A DNA stretch of 64,000 bases. Source: Castor canadensis (taxonomy: Eukaryota; Chordata; Mammalia; Rodentia; Castoridae). Location of the stretch: contig NC_133399.1 of assembly GCF_047511655.1 (NCBI RefSeq), positions 5,707,333 to 5,771,332 on the forward strand, in the 5' to 3' direction. A model generated the notes under the pieces. The model saw only the letters and a program-made list of their open reading frames with translations, was not told the origin of the DNA and searched no databases. Shown piece by piece: positions 35,336 through 45,345 of this stretch. The position numbers and the translations under genes are program-made. Within the stretch, counting starts at the first letter, position 1. Every line of letters begins with the position of its first letter.

Positions 35336-36474
35336 ATCTCCTTCTAGAAAAAGGAAACTTATCTGGACATCCAAGGCCAACCTCCTATCAAATTGTTGTT
35401 GACTTGTCCCTTAAGTGAAGAATATCTTCTGTCTATGACAGAACAAAAGCCTCCAAAGACCCCCGATCTGTCGGAACTCAGAAAAAGAGTTCCCCATGTA
35501 TGGGCAGAATCTAACCCACCGGGGCTAACTAATCATCATGCCCCAACAGTGGTCCAACTTACTTCATAGGCAATGCCTTTTGCAGTTAAACAGCACCCTG
35601 TTAATGTAGAGGCAAAAAAGAGAAATTGCCGTCCACATCAAGATGCTAAGGGAAGCAGGAATTTTGGTTCCATGTCACTCACCATGGAACACACCTCATC
35701 CTGCGGCTTCCAATCCCTATACTTTCCTCAGCCTCTTACCTCCTAGCCACCAAGTGTATACCATCTTGGACCTAAAGGATGCCTTCTTCAGTCTCCCATT
35801 TGCAGAGGTGAGTCAACCCATTTTGCCTTTGAATAGACTGATCAGTAGGAGGGATTTTCTGGCCAATTAACCTGGACAAGACTGCCACAGGGGTTCAAGA
35901 ACTCCCCTACCCTGTTTGATGAAGCCCTCAGCCAGGATCTTATAGTGCTCAGAGCAGAACACCCGGGGGTAATACTGTTATCTCTCATTGATAGCTGAAA
36001 ATGAGACTGATTGCAGGGAGGCCACTGAGGACCTACTTAAAGATCTGGGAGACAAAGCGTACCATCTCTCAGCTAAAAGGGCCCAATTATGTACCCCCAC
36101 AGCTACTTACTTGGGCTATGATCTGACCCAGGGTAAACAAACTCCCAGCAAGGGATGTATTAGGGCTATCCTCAAAATTCCACCACCAAGGACTAAAAGA
36201 CAAGTGCGGGAATTTTTGGGAGCTGTTGGATACTGCCGGCTCTGGATCCCTGGCTTCTCAGAGATACCTAAACCCTTGTATGCAAACATCAGTGGGGGAA
36301 ATGCCCCCATAGAATGGACTGAGACAGAACAACAAGCTTTAAAAAAACCGAAAAAGGCATTGGTGTCAGCACCAGTGCCTGCCTTGCCAGACATCCAGAA
36401 GCCCTTCTACCTATATGTAGCTGAAGTAAGGGGCATAGCAAAAGGAGTATTTGCTCAGACCTTAGGGCCATAGA
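35336..36474 (+). pseudogene. pol: ERV1 reverse transcriptase
   Basis: Recognisable blocks: '[15 protein letters not shown]' (about 35,757), '[16 protein letters not shown]' (about 35,895), then the palm-to-connection stretch from about 35,997, ending in 'FLGAVGYCRLWIPGF' (about 36,215). The YVDD catalytic box expected at about 35,975 is destroyed: the text there reads 'SLIDS' followed by stops. Frames switch at least at 35,870 and 35,990. The longest open piece, 35,988-36,473 (161 codons), is the thumb/connection part only. Confidence 0.85.
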
Positions 36475-36499
36475 AAAGATGTTACATACCTCTCAAAGA

Positions 36500-37260
36500 G
36501 ACAGCAAGATGGCCAATATGCCTGAGAGCCTTCGCCACCATGGCCATACTGGTAAAAGAGGCCAATAGACTAACTCTGGGACAAGAGCTCCACCTAGTAG
36601 CTCCCCATGCAGTGGAAGCCCTTTTAAGAGCTTCACCAGACAGATGACAAATGCTTGATAATTCAGTATCAAGCTCTGATGATAGATCAGAACAGAGTAA
36701 AGTTTTCAAAAACTGCTGCTCTTAACCCCACTACTCTTCTTCCTGATGACTACCCTGAGGAACCCATTCATGACTGCCTAGAAACCCTCAAAAACACCTG
36801 GAGACTTCGACTGGACCTGACTGATATTCCCTGGGATGAGGCGGATGAGGTACTGTTCACCGATAGCTCCAGCTTTGCGACCAATGGAATAAGGTATGCA
36901 GGGGCAGCGGTAGTCACCATGGACCAGACCATCTTAGCCCAGGCATTTGGACATGGAACCTCAGCCCAAAAGGCTGAACTAATCACCCTGACCCAGGTCT
37001 AAGGTATGGGAAAGATAAAGTTATTAATGTATATACAGACAGCTGGTATGCATTTGCAACGGCCCATGTACACAAGAGCCCTATACAGGGAGAGATGCTT
37101 CCTTACTTCTGAGGATGCTTTCTTACTTTCTGGGCATATTAAAAATGCCCAGAAAATCTTAGCCCTCTTAGAGGCCCTCTGGCTTCCTAAAAAGGTGGCT
37201 ATCATTCACTGCCAGGGTCACCAAAAAGGGGACCACTCTGAGGCAAGGAAAAAATGAACA
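36500..37260 (+). pseudogene. pol: ERV1 RNase H
   Basis: 'VLFTDSSSFATNG' (about 36,850) supplies the first catalytic Asp and 'SAQKAELITLTQ' (about 36,962) the Glu. A frameshift after 37,002 then puts '[10 protein letters not shown]' (about 37,025) with the second Asp in another frame. Catalytic residues are thus all still visible, but split over two frames. Confidence 0.8.
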
Positions 37261-37299
37261 GCCTACCAAGCTGCAAGGGCAGTTGCCATAAGAGCAGTG

Positions 37300-38427
37300 G
37301 GGCTTCTTGTGGGACCCTCCAACTAAAGACAAGCCCCTCTTGATGAAAAACGTTGCCAGATGGAAGCATATTCTCCCCCAGTCTCTGGGACATATGCTTA
37401 TAAAGGACTTTCATGACACCACTCACTTTGGACCCACAAAATTACACCTGGCTTGAGATCTCACTACAAGGTACAGTGTATGCCAACAGGTTAACCAAAA
37501 GGGACCACTCTTGGCTGAGCCAGAAATGAGAAAGCAAGGTCCTTCCATGGAGAACAATGAGAGATCAATTTCACTGAGATCAAGCCTGGTTTGTATGGAT
37601 AAATATTTGCTGGTAATGACCAATACATTCTCTGCATGGACTGAAGATTTCCCTACAAAAGCTGAGACAGCTCAGATTACTGTAAAAAAGAAAAAAAAAA
37701 CTTTTACGGGAGATAGTTCCCAATTTGACCTCCCCTTAATACTGATGTCTGACAATGGCCCAGCTTTCACAGCTAAAATATCTAAATTAAAATAGCCAAA
37801 ACATTACAGATCAAATGGAAGTTACACTGTGCTTATAGGCCTTAGAGTTCAGAACAGATAGAGAGGATGAACCAGACTCTAAAAGAGCTACTTACTAAGC
37901 TCTCCTTGGAGACAGGCGATGGCTGGATGAACCTCCTTCCTGAAGCCCTATTAAGAGTTAGATGTACCCCTTATAGACAGGGTTTCACTCCATTTGAGAT
38001 CCTCTATGGGTGACCACCTCCCATAATCCCCAGATTGGGGGAGAAAGCCCTAACAAAAATTTCTAATCATGATCTTCTCTAGTCTCTCCAGGATCTTCAA
38101 CATATTCTCAAACAAATTCACTCAGCTGTCCAGCAAGCCCAAGGAATGGCGATACCTGATGGCCCCCTTGGGACTCCTTACAAGCCGGGAGACCTAACGT
38201 GTGTAAAAAGACACCACTCTGACAGCCTCAAGCCCCACTGACAAGGCCCCTACACTGTGATCCCATCCACTCCCACAGCTGTCAAGATAGCTGGAAAACG
38301 CCCATGGATTCATCACACTCAGCTCAAGAGAACTCTCATGAAAAATTCTGACCAGCGTTGGACAATTGCCAGACCTGAGGCCAATCAAGAACCCCTCAAG
38401 ATAAGACCTAAATGTGTTCCTATTTAA
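37300..38427 (+). pseudogene. pol: ERV1 integrase
   Basis: The N-terminal zinc region keeps 'HDTTHFG' and one of the two Cys (about 37,410-37,490). In the core the first catalytic Asp is replaced by Asn (codon AAT at 37,622-37,624, in 'LVMTNTFSAW'); the second is intact in 'LMSDNGPAF' (about 37,744), and the Glu lies in '[10 protein letters not shown]' (about 37,850) after stops. The C-terminal domain 'GPYTVIPSTPTAVKI' and 'LKIRPKCVPI' ends in a stop at about 38,427. Several stops interrupt the core. Confidence 0.85.
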
Positions 38428-38900
38428 TTGTCCTTTTTATTCCTCAAATTGTTAAATTGTATTTTAAGTGATGTTATAGACAGGATTATTTAAATTTAGT
38501 TAACTCTCCATGCTTTTCAGACTGTAATATTATGTAATTGTCTGTTCTGCTCTGGTTTGTGTAAACTGGGATGTTGGGGGTATTTATGGTTATCTTACCT
38601 GGAGAAGTTCTTATGTTTATCTTGCTTCTCATGTGTCTTTCTATAGACATATATAAAGAGATGGATTAAAGGTGCTTAAAGAGCTATTGTCACAGATAAA
38701 ATTGGCAGTATTAAGAGTTACAATTGTTAATGTGTGACCTGCTGTTAGTGTATATGTGAGTACAAGGTGTCTTTAATTCCAGTTGGATAGAGTATGATAC
38801 CAATACTGCTAAATCTATATTTCTTCTGTAAAACTAATGGTCTTGAGAACTAAATATGATCCTATCCAGTCAGAAGAGTCTATGATTTGACTCTGTAACT
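38428..38900. other. Gap between ERV1 integrase and LTR
   Basis: AT-rich and closed in all frames. No envelope motif (no CX6CC, no fusion-peptide region) is seen where env should be. This is a remnant or replacement of the env region. Confidence 0.6.
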
Positions 38901-38915
38901 AAAAGCAGTGGGGAA
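38901..38915 (+). other. ERV1 polypurine tract
   Basis: 'aaaagcagtggggaa' directly before 'TGAAATGG', the same layout as the plus-strand primer and LTR start of gammaretroviruses. Two interrupting bases (C, T) weaken the tract. Confidence 0.75.
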
Positions 38916-39369
38916 TGAAATGGTTAAAAGACTTAGCCAGAGGGAAGCCTTAATCAGGTGTCCAGAGGGAAGCCATTAATCAGGTGCCATGTTAGCGTTA
39001 AAGCTGAAGGAGTTTCACAAGGGGATCTGGTTTCCATAATATTAGAAGAACCGGAGGAACCAAACTAGGATACGGTCAAGCGATTGTGTGGATTGTGTTG
39101 ATTGTGTTCACTCATGCTTATAGATAGCAGCCATTGTCTCACTTCTGTACCTTAGATAACAACCATTGTCTTGCTTCTGTACCTAGGCTAACTTGCTTCA
39201 TGAAATTTGCCAGACAGGATTTAGTTTTTGCCTTTATAAACCCTGCAAAATGTTAGAGAGGGGCTGCTCTGAGTACCAGCGATCTGTTGGTCAGAGCAGT
39301 CGCCAGCTGGCTTATAAAGACTTTCCCTTAAAGTCTTTCTTGGGTGGTCCTATCTCATTCTGACTCGTA
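38916..39369 (+). mobile_element. ERV1 3' LTR
   Basis: Starts TGAAATGG after the polypurine tract. Inside: an internal tandem pair 'ccagagggaagcc' (about 38,937 and 38,960), 'ccattgtctcacttctgtac'-type repeats (39,131 and 39,163), and a TATA box 'ctttataaaccc' (about 39,231). The U5 end is unclear ('tctca' at 39,352-39,356 is the best terminal CA); palindrome-arm sequence begins by 39,373. No 5' partner LTR is present. Confidence 0.7.
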
Positions 39370-39819
39370 AAAATTTAAATTTGATGATATATGAATTAAT
39401 CACTTGATCTTTCCTGGACATGTGCTTGTTTATTTTGTTGTTTTTGAAATGTTGGAATGACAAAAATAATTTAATTTTGTCTAGTATGAAACAGAATTTA
39501 TATTTTGATTATATTTTGTTTGTGTTCACTAGCCCTGATATTGAACATTTTAAAGTGTGGTCTTTTTGTTGTTCTTGTCCAAAGGGCGAGGATAAGTTCT
39601 GCTGAATGTAATTATCTCACAAACTAAAGTATGTCTCCCACAAAGGAAGCCTGATCGGCAAGAGCTGCTGGATTGTTTCATTTTTAACTCTGCAGTTTTG
39701 CACCTCCTCCCCACTGCACCTTCCCATCTCTCACGGGCTTGGGGGTTGGGCCGTGTATCCATTAGCGAATCAGAACGGCTGTTTAATCGTCTGCTCACCC
39801 CGTGCGATGAGGAGCAGGA

Positions 39820-39974
39820 GTGTTAGGCATTCAAGTTGCCTTCCTCATTATCCCATATTGCCATGCGCCTGCTGGTGGGACATTGCTCTGGCTACACATG
39901 TCTAGCTGCTGTGTGATTTCTTCTGACTACAGGACCATAGTGATGTCACCTGGATGCATCAGAAGCGGGAAATT
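39820..39974 (+). pseudogene. T3 first exon of a KRAB-ZNF gene, start codon lost
   Basis: The tract '...cagaagcgggaaATT|GTGAGAGG' keeps the splice donor (GT at 39,975-39,976), but the start codon seen in T1 has become ATT (39,972-39,974). The upstream CCAAT motif is also altered ('ttagcgaatcag', about 39,762). It lies on the same strand as, and 17.7 kb upstream of, the KRAB-A exon at 57,728, a plausible first-intron length given the 6.3-kb ERV2 in between. That both belong to one gene is inference. Exon start not determined. Confidence 0.45.
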
Positions 39975-40814
39975 GTGAGAGGGCGGCTGAACATCTGCAG
40001 TGCTCTGTGGAGGGACTGTCAGATCCAGAAGCAGCGGTGGTATTGACTGGGCCCTGTCCCTTCTGGAGTCTGCTCCCTGATCACGGGGTTGGGGCCTTCA
40101 GTCGGTGGGCGAGTGGAGGGTGGCCACGGACCGGGAGCCTTGAGCCCCATCCTGTGCCCAGGTGAGGGGACTTCATCCCAGTCCACAGCCCCGGTGGGAA
40201 ACTCTATCTGCAAATTCCTGTCTGCAGACTGAGGTGGCTGGGGAGAGTCCTGAGTACTTATGGAGTTTGTGCCAGGACTGGGAGCTCCTGTGCAGTGTCC
40301 CCACAAATCCTTACTGGCACCTGGCTTCCCTTTGAGTTCATCAAGTGGAAGGGAAGCATGGGCTAAACTCTATGCCCTGTCCCTTCAATGCAGTGCTTCT
40401 CAGTGCTGCTAATCAGTCCCTAAATTTCCATGAATCCCGCACATTGCCACATTCATTGGAAACGTGAATCCACATGTGCACGTGGTTGGCTTCTGAGAGG
40501 AGGGGGACACTTTTTGCCCTTCCTGACTTAACTGTTAATTTCCACAGTTTCTTTGTAGAACATTATTTTATAATGAAATGGTGATTAACTTAGACCATGA
40601 CTTAAGAGAATTATTCTAGGGAGAGAGCCCCAAAAGTAAGGTATGTAGGCATCTCAGGGCACAAAGGAAATTTGCTCTCAAAGAGAGGAGAAAACAGAAG
40701 AAATAAATTGGGAGTGGACAGACATGGAGATTAGAAAGAACAGTTTTCTCCTGTGATCATCACGGTCTTGTGTCCTTGTTACTTGTCTTATTTTGGAGAC
40801 TTAGTTTTAACATC

Positions 40815-40818
40815 GTAG
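40815..40818. other. ERV2 target-site duplication, left copy (GTAG)
   Basis: The four bases GTAG lie directly outside the left LTR end (TG at 40,819) and again directly outside the right LTR end at 47,160-47,163. Four bases is the gammaretroviral integrase spacing. The left arm has the undivided site near 26,877-26,895. Confidence 0.85.
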
Positions 40819-41132
40819 TGATGCACAGATGACGTAAGCAGGAATTTCAGATGCTCAGGGTTCTTGAGCCTGCTCTGAAAATGAAAGCACAGACAGATTC
40901 TAACAGCAGAGGTCAGAAAGATTTTATTTATACAGACTTTATTTGTAGAGAAGAGAAAGACTGCATATTGAGGAATGCAGGGAGACCTGGAAACCAGTGA
41001 TCCCATCAGGGTGGGGAGTGGGTTTTGTAGCCTATTTTTGCTTTGCCTGAGGGCGGATATGCCTTTCAGATGCAAACAGGCCTTTCCTAGGGAGGAGAAG
41101 TGTCTTCTTGGCCTCCCACAGTCTGTCCTTCA
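40819..41132 (-). mobile_element. ERV2 3' LTR
   Basis: 314 bp, with TG/CA ends when read on either strand. Aligns along its full length with 46,888-47,159. It has two extra stretches (about 15 bp near 40,920 and 30 bp near 41,065) relative to the other LTR and roughly 15 percent substitutions by eye. The AATAAA signal is kept ('tttattt' on the plus strand), while the TATA position reads 'ggctacaaaa', changed from 'gtttataaaa'. Confidence 0.9.
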
Positions 41133-41146
41133 AGTCCCCCCTCTCA
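41133..41146 (-). other. ERV2 polypurine tract
   Basis: On the minus strand 'gagaggggggact' abuts the LTR start TGAAGGAC. This is the primer for plus-strand synthesis. Confidence 0.8.
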
Positions 41147-41239
41147 GTGACCGCCCTAACTGTTGTTAGGAATAGGGACAATGAAGTCTGTTCAGTAACT
41201 GCTTCCTGCTTACAGGGGGTGATGGAGGGGCCCACAGCA

Positions 41240-41870
41240 TCAGGGCTGACCATAAGAGGGGTTGTCAAGGGGATCCCAGTAGTAGGTTTTCATTTCCACC
41301 AGAGGCATTTGTAGTTTGACGGACTCTAGGTGAGAAGAAACAAACTTGACAAGCAAGTTTAAAATGCAAGGTCCAAACACAAGCAAGAGAATCATGGCAA
41401 CTATAGGCCCCAGAAAGTGTAGGAACCAAGTTCTGGAGGGAAGCCAGGATTTCATTTGTTCCCATACCTGAGTAGAAACCTGAGTTTCAAGAGATTGCTC
41501 TGGGAGCCACTTAGCCTGTTGGAGAATGTAATCTGCACATTCCTCTACAATGCCTGAAGTGTTTATTATTGTGCAACAGGAAGTATTGGCGATGGCACAT
41601 ATCTCCCCTTGTTTAGCCAAAAGAAAATCTAGGGCCAGGTGGTGGTCCATTACCACACAGGCAAGGGATGACAAAGACCTTTACATGTCCTTAATGGCAA
41701 GGCCCACATGGTCTGAGGTGTCCTCTATCACTTTGCTTAGGTTTTTTGTAGTTACATGATTGGCAATCACCCCATAGCTAATTCCAGCAAGGGCTGCAAC
41801 TGATGCTGTTATCCCTAAAACTATTAAAGTAACCTCTCTTATTTCTATGGGAAGCTGCTCCAATTGTAGT
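41240..41870 (-). pseudogene. env: ERV2 env, transmembrane subunit only
   Basis: The minus-strand frame 41,674-41,240 (144 codons) includes the core of a gamma-type TM subunit: the segment before the disulphide loop, a CX6CC motif ('CAIANTSCC', about 41,570), a membrane span 'FLGPIVAMILLLVFGPCIL' (about 41,390) and a cytoplasmic tail ending at a stop at 41,240. One in-frame stop at about 41,680 separates it from the upstream frame 41,863-41,681, which carries a hydrophobic fusion-peptide-like stretch and the first heptad region. The surface subunit and signal peptide are absent, so no working envelope is possible. The 144-codon piece lacks a signal peptide. Confidence 0.85.
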
Positions 41871-42160
41871 TAGCATTTCTCTTTTCTTCCAAATGGCTGC
41901 ATGAGCATGCAGGATCAGGAAGGCATACTTAGAATCTGTATAGATGTTGACTCTGTTCTTTTGACTTCTGTTAGGGCCACTAATTCTGACAATTGTGCAG
42001 CACTTGTATTAGGAAGAAGAGGATCTGATTTGAGGATGCCAAATTCTGTCACAACTGCAAACCCTGCATGTTTGACACAATTCTTGACAAAGGAACTGCC
42101 ATCAGTGTATAATTCTAGATCTGGGTTTTTTAAGGGCCAATCAGTTAAGTCAGTTCAGGC
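41871..42160 (-). pseudogene. pol: ERV2 RNase H, truncated at a deletion junction
   Basis: 'LELYTDGSSFV' (about 42,115) and 'SAAQLSELVALTEV' (about 42,000) give the first Asp and the Glu. After a frameshift near 41,965 'NIYTDSKYAFLI' (about 41,945) gives the second Asp. The sequence then runs 'IWKKREMLT' and directly into TM-subunit sequence at about 41,870: the rest of RNase H, integrase and surface subunit are deleted. Confidence 0.8.
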
Positions 42161-43640
42161 AGCATAATTTTCCATAAGTACCTCCTCACATGAGTGCTCA
42201 GGATTTCCTTCTGCCTCTGGTGGAAGGGATGCAGGATTTAGGCTCTGACAGGTCCTTAAATTTATTTCTGTCCCTCCCAGAAGCTGGGCCTGGTATTTAA
42301 GTAGATGGCTGTCAGATAGCCAAAGTTCTCCTTTTGAGTTTAAAATTCTTCCTAGGTCATGTGGGTTATAAACCATTAGGGGGCAGTTTAGGATAAGTTT
42401 CTGAGCTTCAGGCACTAGAAGTTTTATTGCAGCCATTGCTCTAAGGCATCCTGGCCATCCTTTGACTACCTGATCTAACTCTTTCCTTAAGTAACCTGCT
42501 GGCTGGGGAAGTGATGCCCAGAGCTGAGTCACCACACCCAAGGCCAGTCCTCCCTTTTCATAGACATATAATTGAAACTTGTCTTGTACTGGGAGACCCA
42601 GGGCAGGAACTGTCATAAGGGCCTTCTTTAACATGTGGAATGCATTTCCTGACTTGTCATCCCACTCAATAATGGGCTGGGTATCCTTCTGTGCTTTCTT
42701 AAGGATTTGATATAAGGGCCTGGCTAGGTCTGCATATCCCAGGATCCAAATTCTACAGTATCCTGTGACCACCCTCCCCAAAAGGCCCTCAATTGCTTAA
42801 GAGTTTCAGGTAGAGGAAACATCAGGATTGGATGGATTCTGTCTTCTCCTAGAGACCTCATTTCTTTCTCCAGGACAAGTCCTAAATATGTAATCCTAGA
42901 CTGACACAATTGGACTTTTTCTCTAGAGATTTTATAACCTCTATCTGTTAAGAACTTTAGTAAGGACTCAGTGGCTCGTGAATGACAGGCTCATTTGGAC
43001 CACAGAGCAGGAGGTCATCTACATATTGTAGCAGAGTAGCTTCTGGATATTGCCATTCTGCCAAGTCTTGAGTTAGAGCTAACTCAAAGAGGTGGGGGAT
43101 GTCTCTGAATCCCTGGGGGAGGAAAGTCCAAGTGACCTGTTCAGACTTCCTTGTGGAGTCCTCAAAAGCAAAGATAGGTTGACTTTTAGGGTGTAAGGGA
43201 ATGCAAAAGAAGGCATCCTTTAAATCCAAGACAGAGTAGTAAGCAGTACCTGGAAGTATTTGGGCTAAAAGCATATAGGGATTTGGACCTACAGGGTGGA
43301 GAGGCACTACTGCTTCATTGATCAGGTGGAGATCCTGGACTAGCCTCCATTTGTAGGTCCCTTCCTGACAGCAAGAATAGGAATATTATATGGGCTAGAG
43401 CATTCTATTAGCAGTCCCTGTCTCTTTAAGTCTTTGATTATGGGAATTAGCCCCTCCTTAACATCTGGCTTTAAAGGATATTGTTTTTGATGGGTTGAGT
43501 TAGGCCTGGGACAGCTGTTCGTGCCCATCCCACAGTGTGTCCATCCATCCACACTGTGGAGTCTACTTGTTCCTCTATTGGGGCAAGTAAAATTACTCTC
43601 CTGGGGGTAAAATGAGCCATACCCCCAATTTAGATAGAAG
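42161..43640 (-). pseudogene. pol: ERV2 reverse transcriptase
   Basis: The palm is largely open (43,307-42,957): '[15 protein letters not shown]', 'LPQGFRDIPHLFELAL' and an intact catalytic box 'LLQYVDDLLL' (YVDD at 43,025-43,014). A frameshift follows near 42,950, where 'SRITYLGLVLEKE' continues in another frame. A second lies near 42,780, after which the thumb/connection is open for 208 codons (42,781-42,155). The fingers upstream of 43,340 carry stops. Intact YVDD contrasts with its loss in ERV1. Confidence 0.85.
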
Positions 43641-43900
43641 GTCTCACCCTAGAAGAAGAGTAGGAATTTCTGGGACAATTAAAAAGGAGTGACAGAAATG
43701 GAAATCTCCACAGGAGCAGGATAAAGGCTGAGTGAAGTAATGCTATAGAGGATGGCCTGATATGCCTTGAACAGTAATTTTCATGGAGGACCTGGGTCCG
43801 GGAGAGAAAGGAATAGCTGAGATGCTGGCTCCAGTATCAATAGGAGTCTGACCTTGTGCTTTTCAATCATGAGTAAAACCCGGGGCTCCCCTGCTTTTAT
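43641..43900 (-). pseudogene. pro: ERV2 protease
   Basis: 'TPIDTGASISAI' (about 43,845-43,810) holds the DTG active site. The following block is in another frame ('FLIVPEIPTLLLGRDLL', about 43,690-43,640), so at least one frameshift breaks it. Confidence 0.75.
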
Positions 43901-44830
43901 GGTGGCCACAGGAGCCTGGATGGGAGGCCCCAGGGCCCAAAATTGGGTGGGTGGCTCTGGCCTTGGTTTCCGTGGGAACCGGGGACAGTGTGGCTTCCAA
44001 TGTTTTCCCCTACAAATGGGTCAGGTCCCAGAGGTAGCTTTCTCTGGGGGCACTCCCTCCTAAAATGGCTTGCCTGTGCACATTGAAAGTATGTCCTCGG
44101 GTTTGGACTTTGCCCTGGGGGAGCCTCTCTGAGTGTTGTGATCAGAGCCTCCTGCCACTTATCCTTTCTCTTTTCCTTGTGCAGGTCCTTCCTTTCTTTT
44201 TCTAAGTCACTGTTATAGTATACAGATGTGGCTACATGGACAAACTGGTCCAGATCTCTGCTCCCTTCAGCCACCAGTTTCTGAAGCTTTTTATGGATAT
44301 CTGGTGCTGACTGTGTTAGAAATTTATCTTTTAGGATGATTTCCTCTTCCTGTGACTCTGGTATAATGTTGGTATGCTTTTGCAAAGCATCCTTAAGTCT
44401 CTGTAGGAAAGCTATTGGGGTTTCTAAGGGTCCTTGCTGTACAGCTGTGACTTGGGAGTAATTAAGAGGTTTTACCTTGGCTCTCCTTAGACCCTCAAGA
44501 ATGCAGTGGATGAAATGGTTATGACTCCATTTATGCTTGTCATTTTCAGGGTCCCACTTAGGGTCATACGTAGGTACTGCCTGATCTCCTGTTGGAATTG
44601 GGAATTGAGGTTCCCTTTTAAGTAACCAATGTCTTTGTCTTTCTTCTGCCTCCCCTTCCTCCTCCTGTGAGGGCCCTGTCTGAGAGGAGCCTGTAGGGCC
44701 ACTTATCTAAGTTATAATTGTCCCTAGCTGTGACTGCCTGATCTAGTACCCACTCTTTCTCCAGAGAAGTGAGGGTCTGAGATAGAAATAGTATTACATC
44801 TTTCAAGCTCAGTTCAAAGTTTTGGCTGAC
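43901..44830 (-). pseudogene. gag: ERV2 gag, capsid and nucleocapsid
   Basis: 'ETPIAFLQRLKDAL' region (about 44,430-44,390; major homology region) runs in frame into 'TQSAPDIHKKLQKLV' (about 44,315-44,270), then a charged stretch. The zinc knuckle at about 44,090 reads YFQC...SHF..EC: its first Cys is Tyr, and the usual glycines are lost. The open frame 44,385-43,897 (162 codons) covers the capsid C-terminus and nucleocapsid. 44,830-44,487 holds the rest of capsid in broken frames. Confidence 0.85.
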
Positions 44831-45345
44831 TTCTCTAAATGCCTGGATTTACTGATCTGGGTTTTCTGTGTAATTTCCTAAATTCTTTTTATTTCTTTAA
44901 GCTCACTGACTCTAAATGGAACATGAGCCCTATCCCCTCCAGGAATTATCCAGGAGGGGGTAGAGTCCTGTGGGGCAATGTCTTGTGTGTGACTGATCTT
45001 GGTAAGGGGGAGGATGGAGAGCTGATGGGTTTTTTGGTTCGAGTTTGAGGGCTTTTTGCAAAGGGTTACCATGGTCTGGGTATCTAGCCTGCATTTGTTT
45101 AGCCATTCTGGGTGGTCTCTTAGGAAAAAGAACAATTGAAAATATGGAACTTTGGTATACTTTTTCTTCTTTTACAGAACATATCTGGACATATCTGAAG
45201 GATGATATTATAAGTAATGCTCCCTCCTTCTGGCCATCTTTCCTCATCTCCCAGAGGATATTGTGGCCAAGCCTGAGTGCAGTAAAACTTGAGTTGCTTT
45301 TGCTGAAGACTTTCTGGATCAAGATCTTTCCAATGTTTTAATTAG
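44831..45345 (-). pseudogene. gag: ERV2 gag, matrix and p12-like part
   Basis: Broken frames with matrix-type pieces: 'WPQYPLGDEERWPEGGS' (about 45,275), 'QICPDMFCKRRKSIPKF' (about 45,205), then 'LRDHPEWLNKCR' in another frame (about 45,115), followed by a proline-rich stretch (about 45,010-44,940). At least two frameshifts. The gag start codon was not identified. Confidence 0.65.

Larger units (their letters stand above)
33150..39369 (+). mobile_element. ERV1: defective gammaretrovirus-like provirus
   Basis: Order on the plus strand: matrix, (foreign block), capsid, nucleocapsid, protease, reverse transcriptase, RNase H, integrase, polypurine tract, 3' LTR. All genes carry stops or frameshifts. 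No 5' LTR or primer binding site lies before the gag start; the left end abuts copy H at about 33,140-33,190. Env is absent: integrase ends at about 38,427 and the LTR starts at 38,916. Domain order, the MGQ gag start and the GG(A/G)-AATGAAA LTR edge are murine-leukaemia-virus type (class I ERV). It fills most of the palindrome spacer. Confidence 0.85.
39600..40818 (+). repeat. T3: third KRAB-ZNF promoter/first-exon unit
   Basis: Inverted match of T1 (26,850-28,110). GC-rich, CpG-bearing core at 39,700-40,330, then the intron-like AT-rich part with 'gtgcacgtggttggcttctg' (about 40,475), shared by T1. The unit is cut near its SINE end by ERV2 (insertion point 40,818/47,160); its remainder continues at 47,164-47,230. 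Confidence 0.75.

Noticed and set aside
41550..42167. Plus-strand open frames across ERV2 env/RNase H
   Set aside because: Shadows of the retroviral genes on the minus strand.
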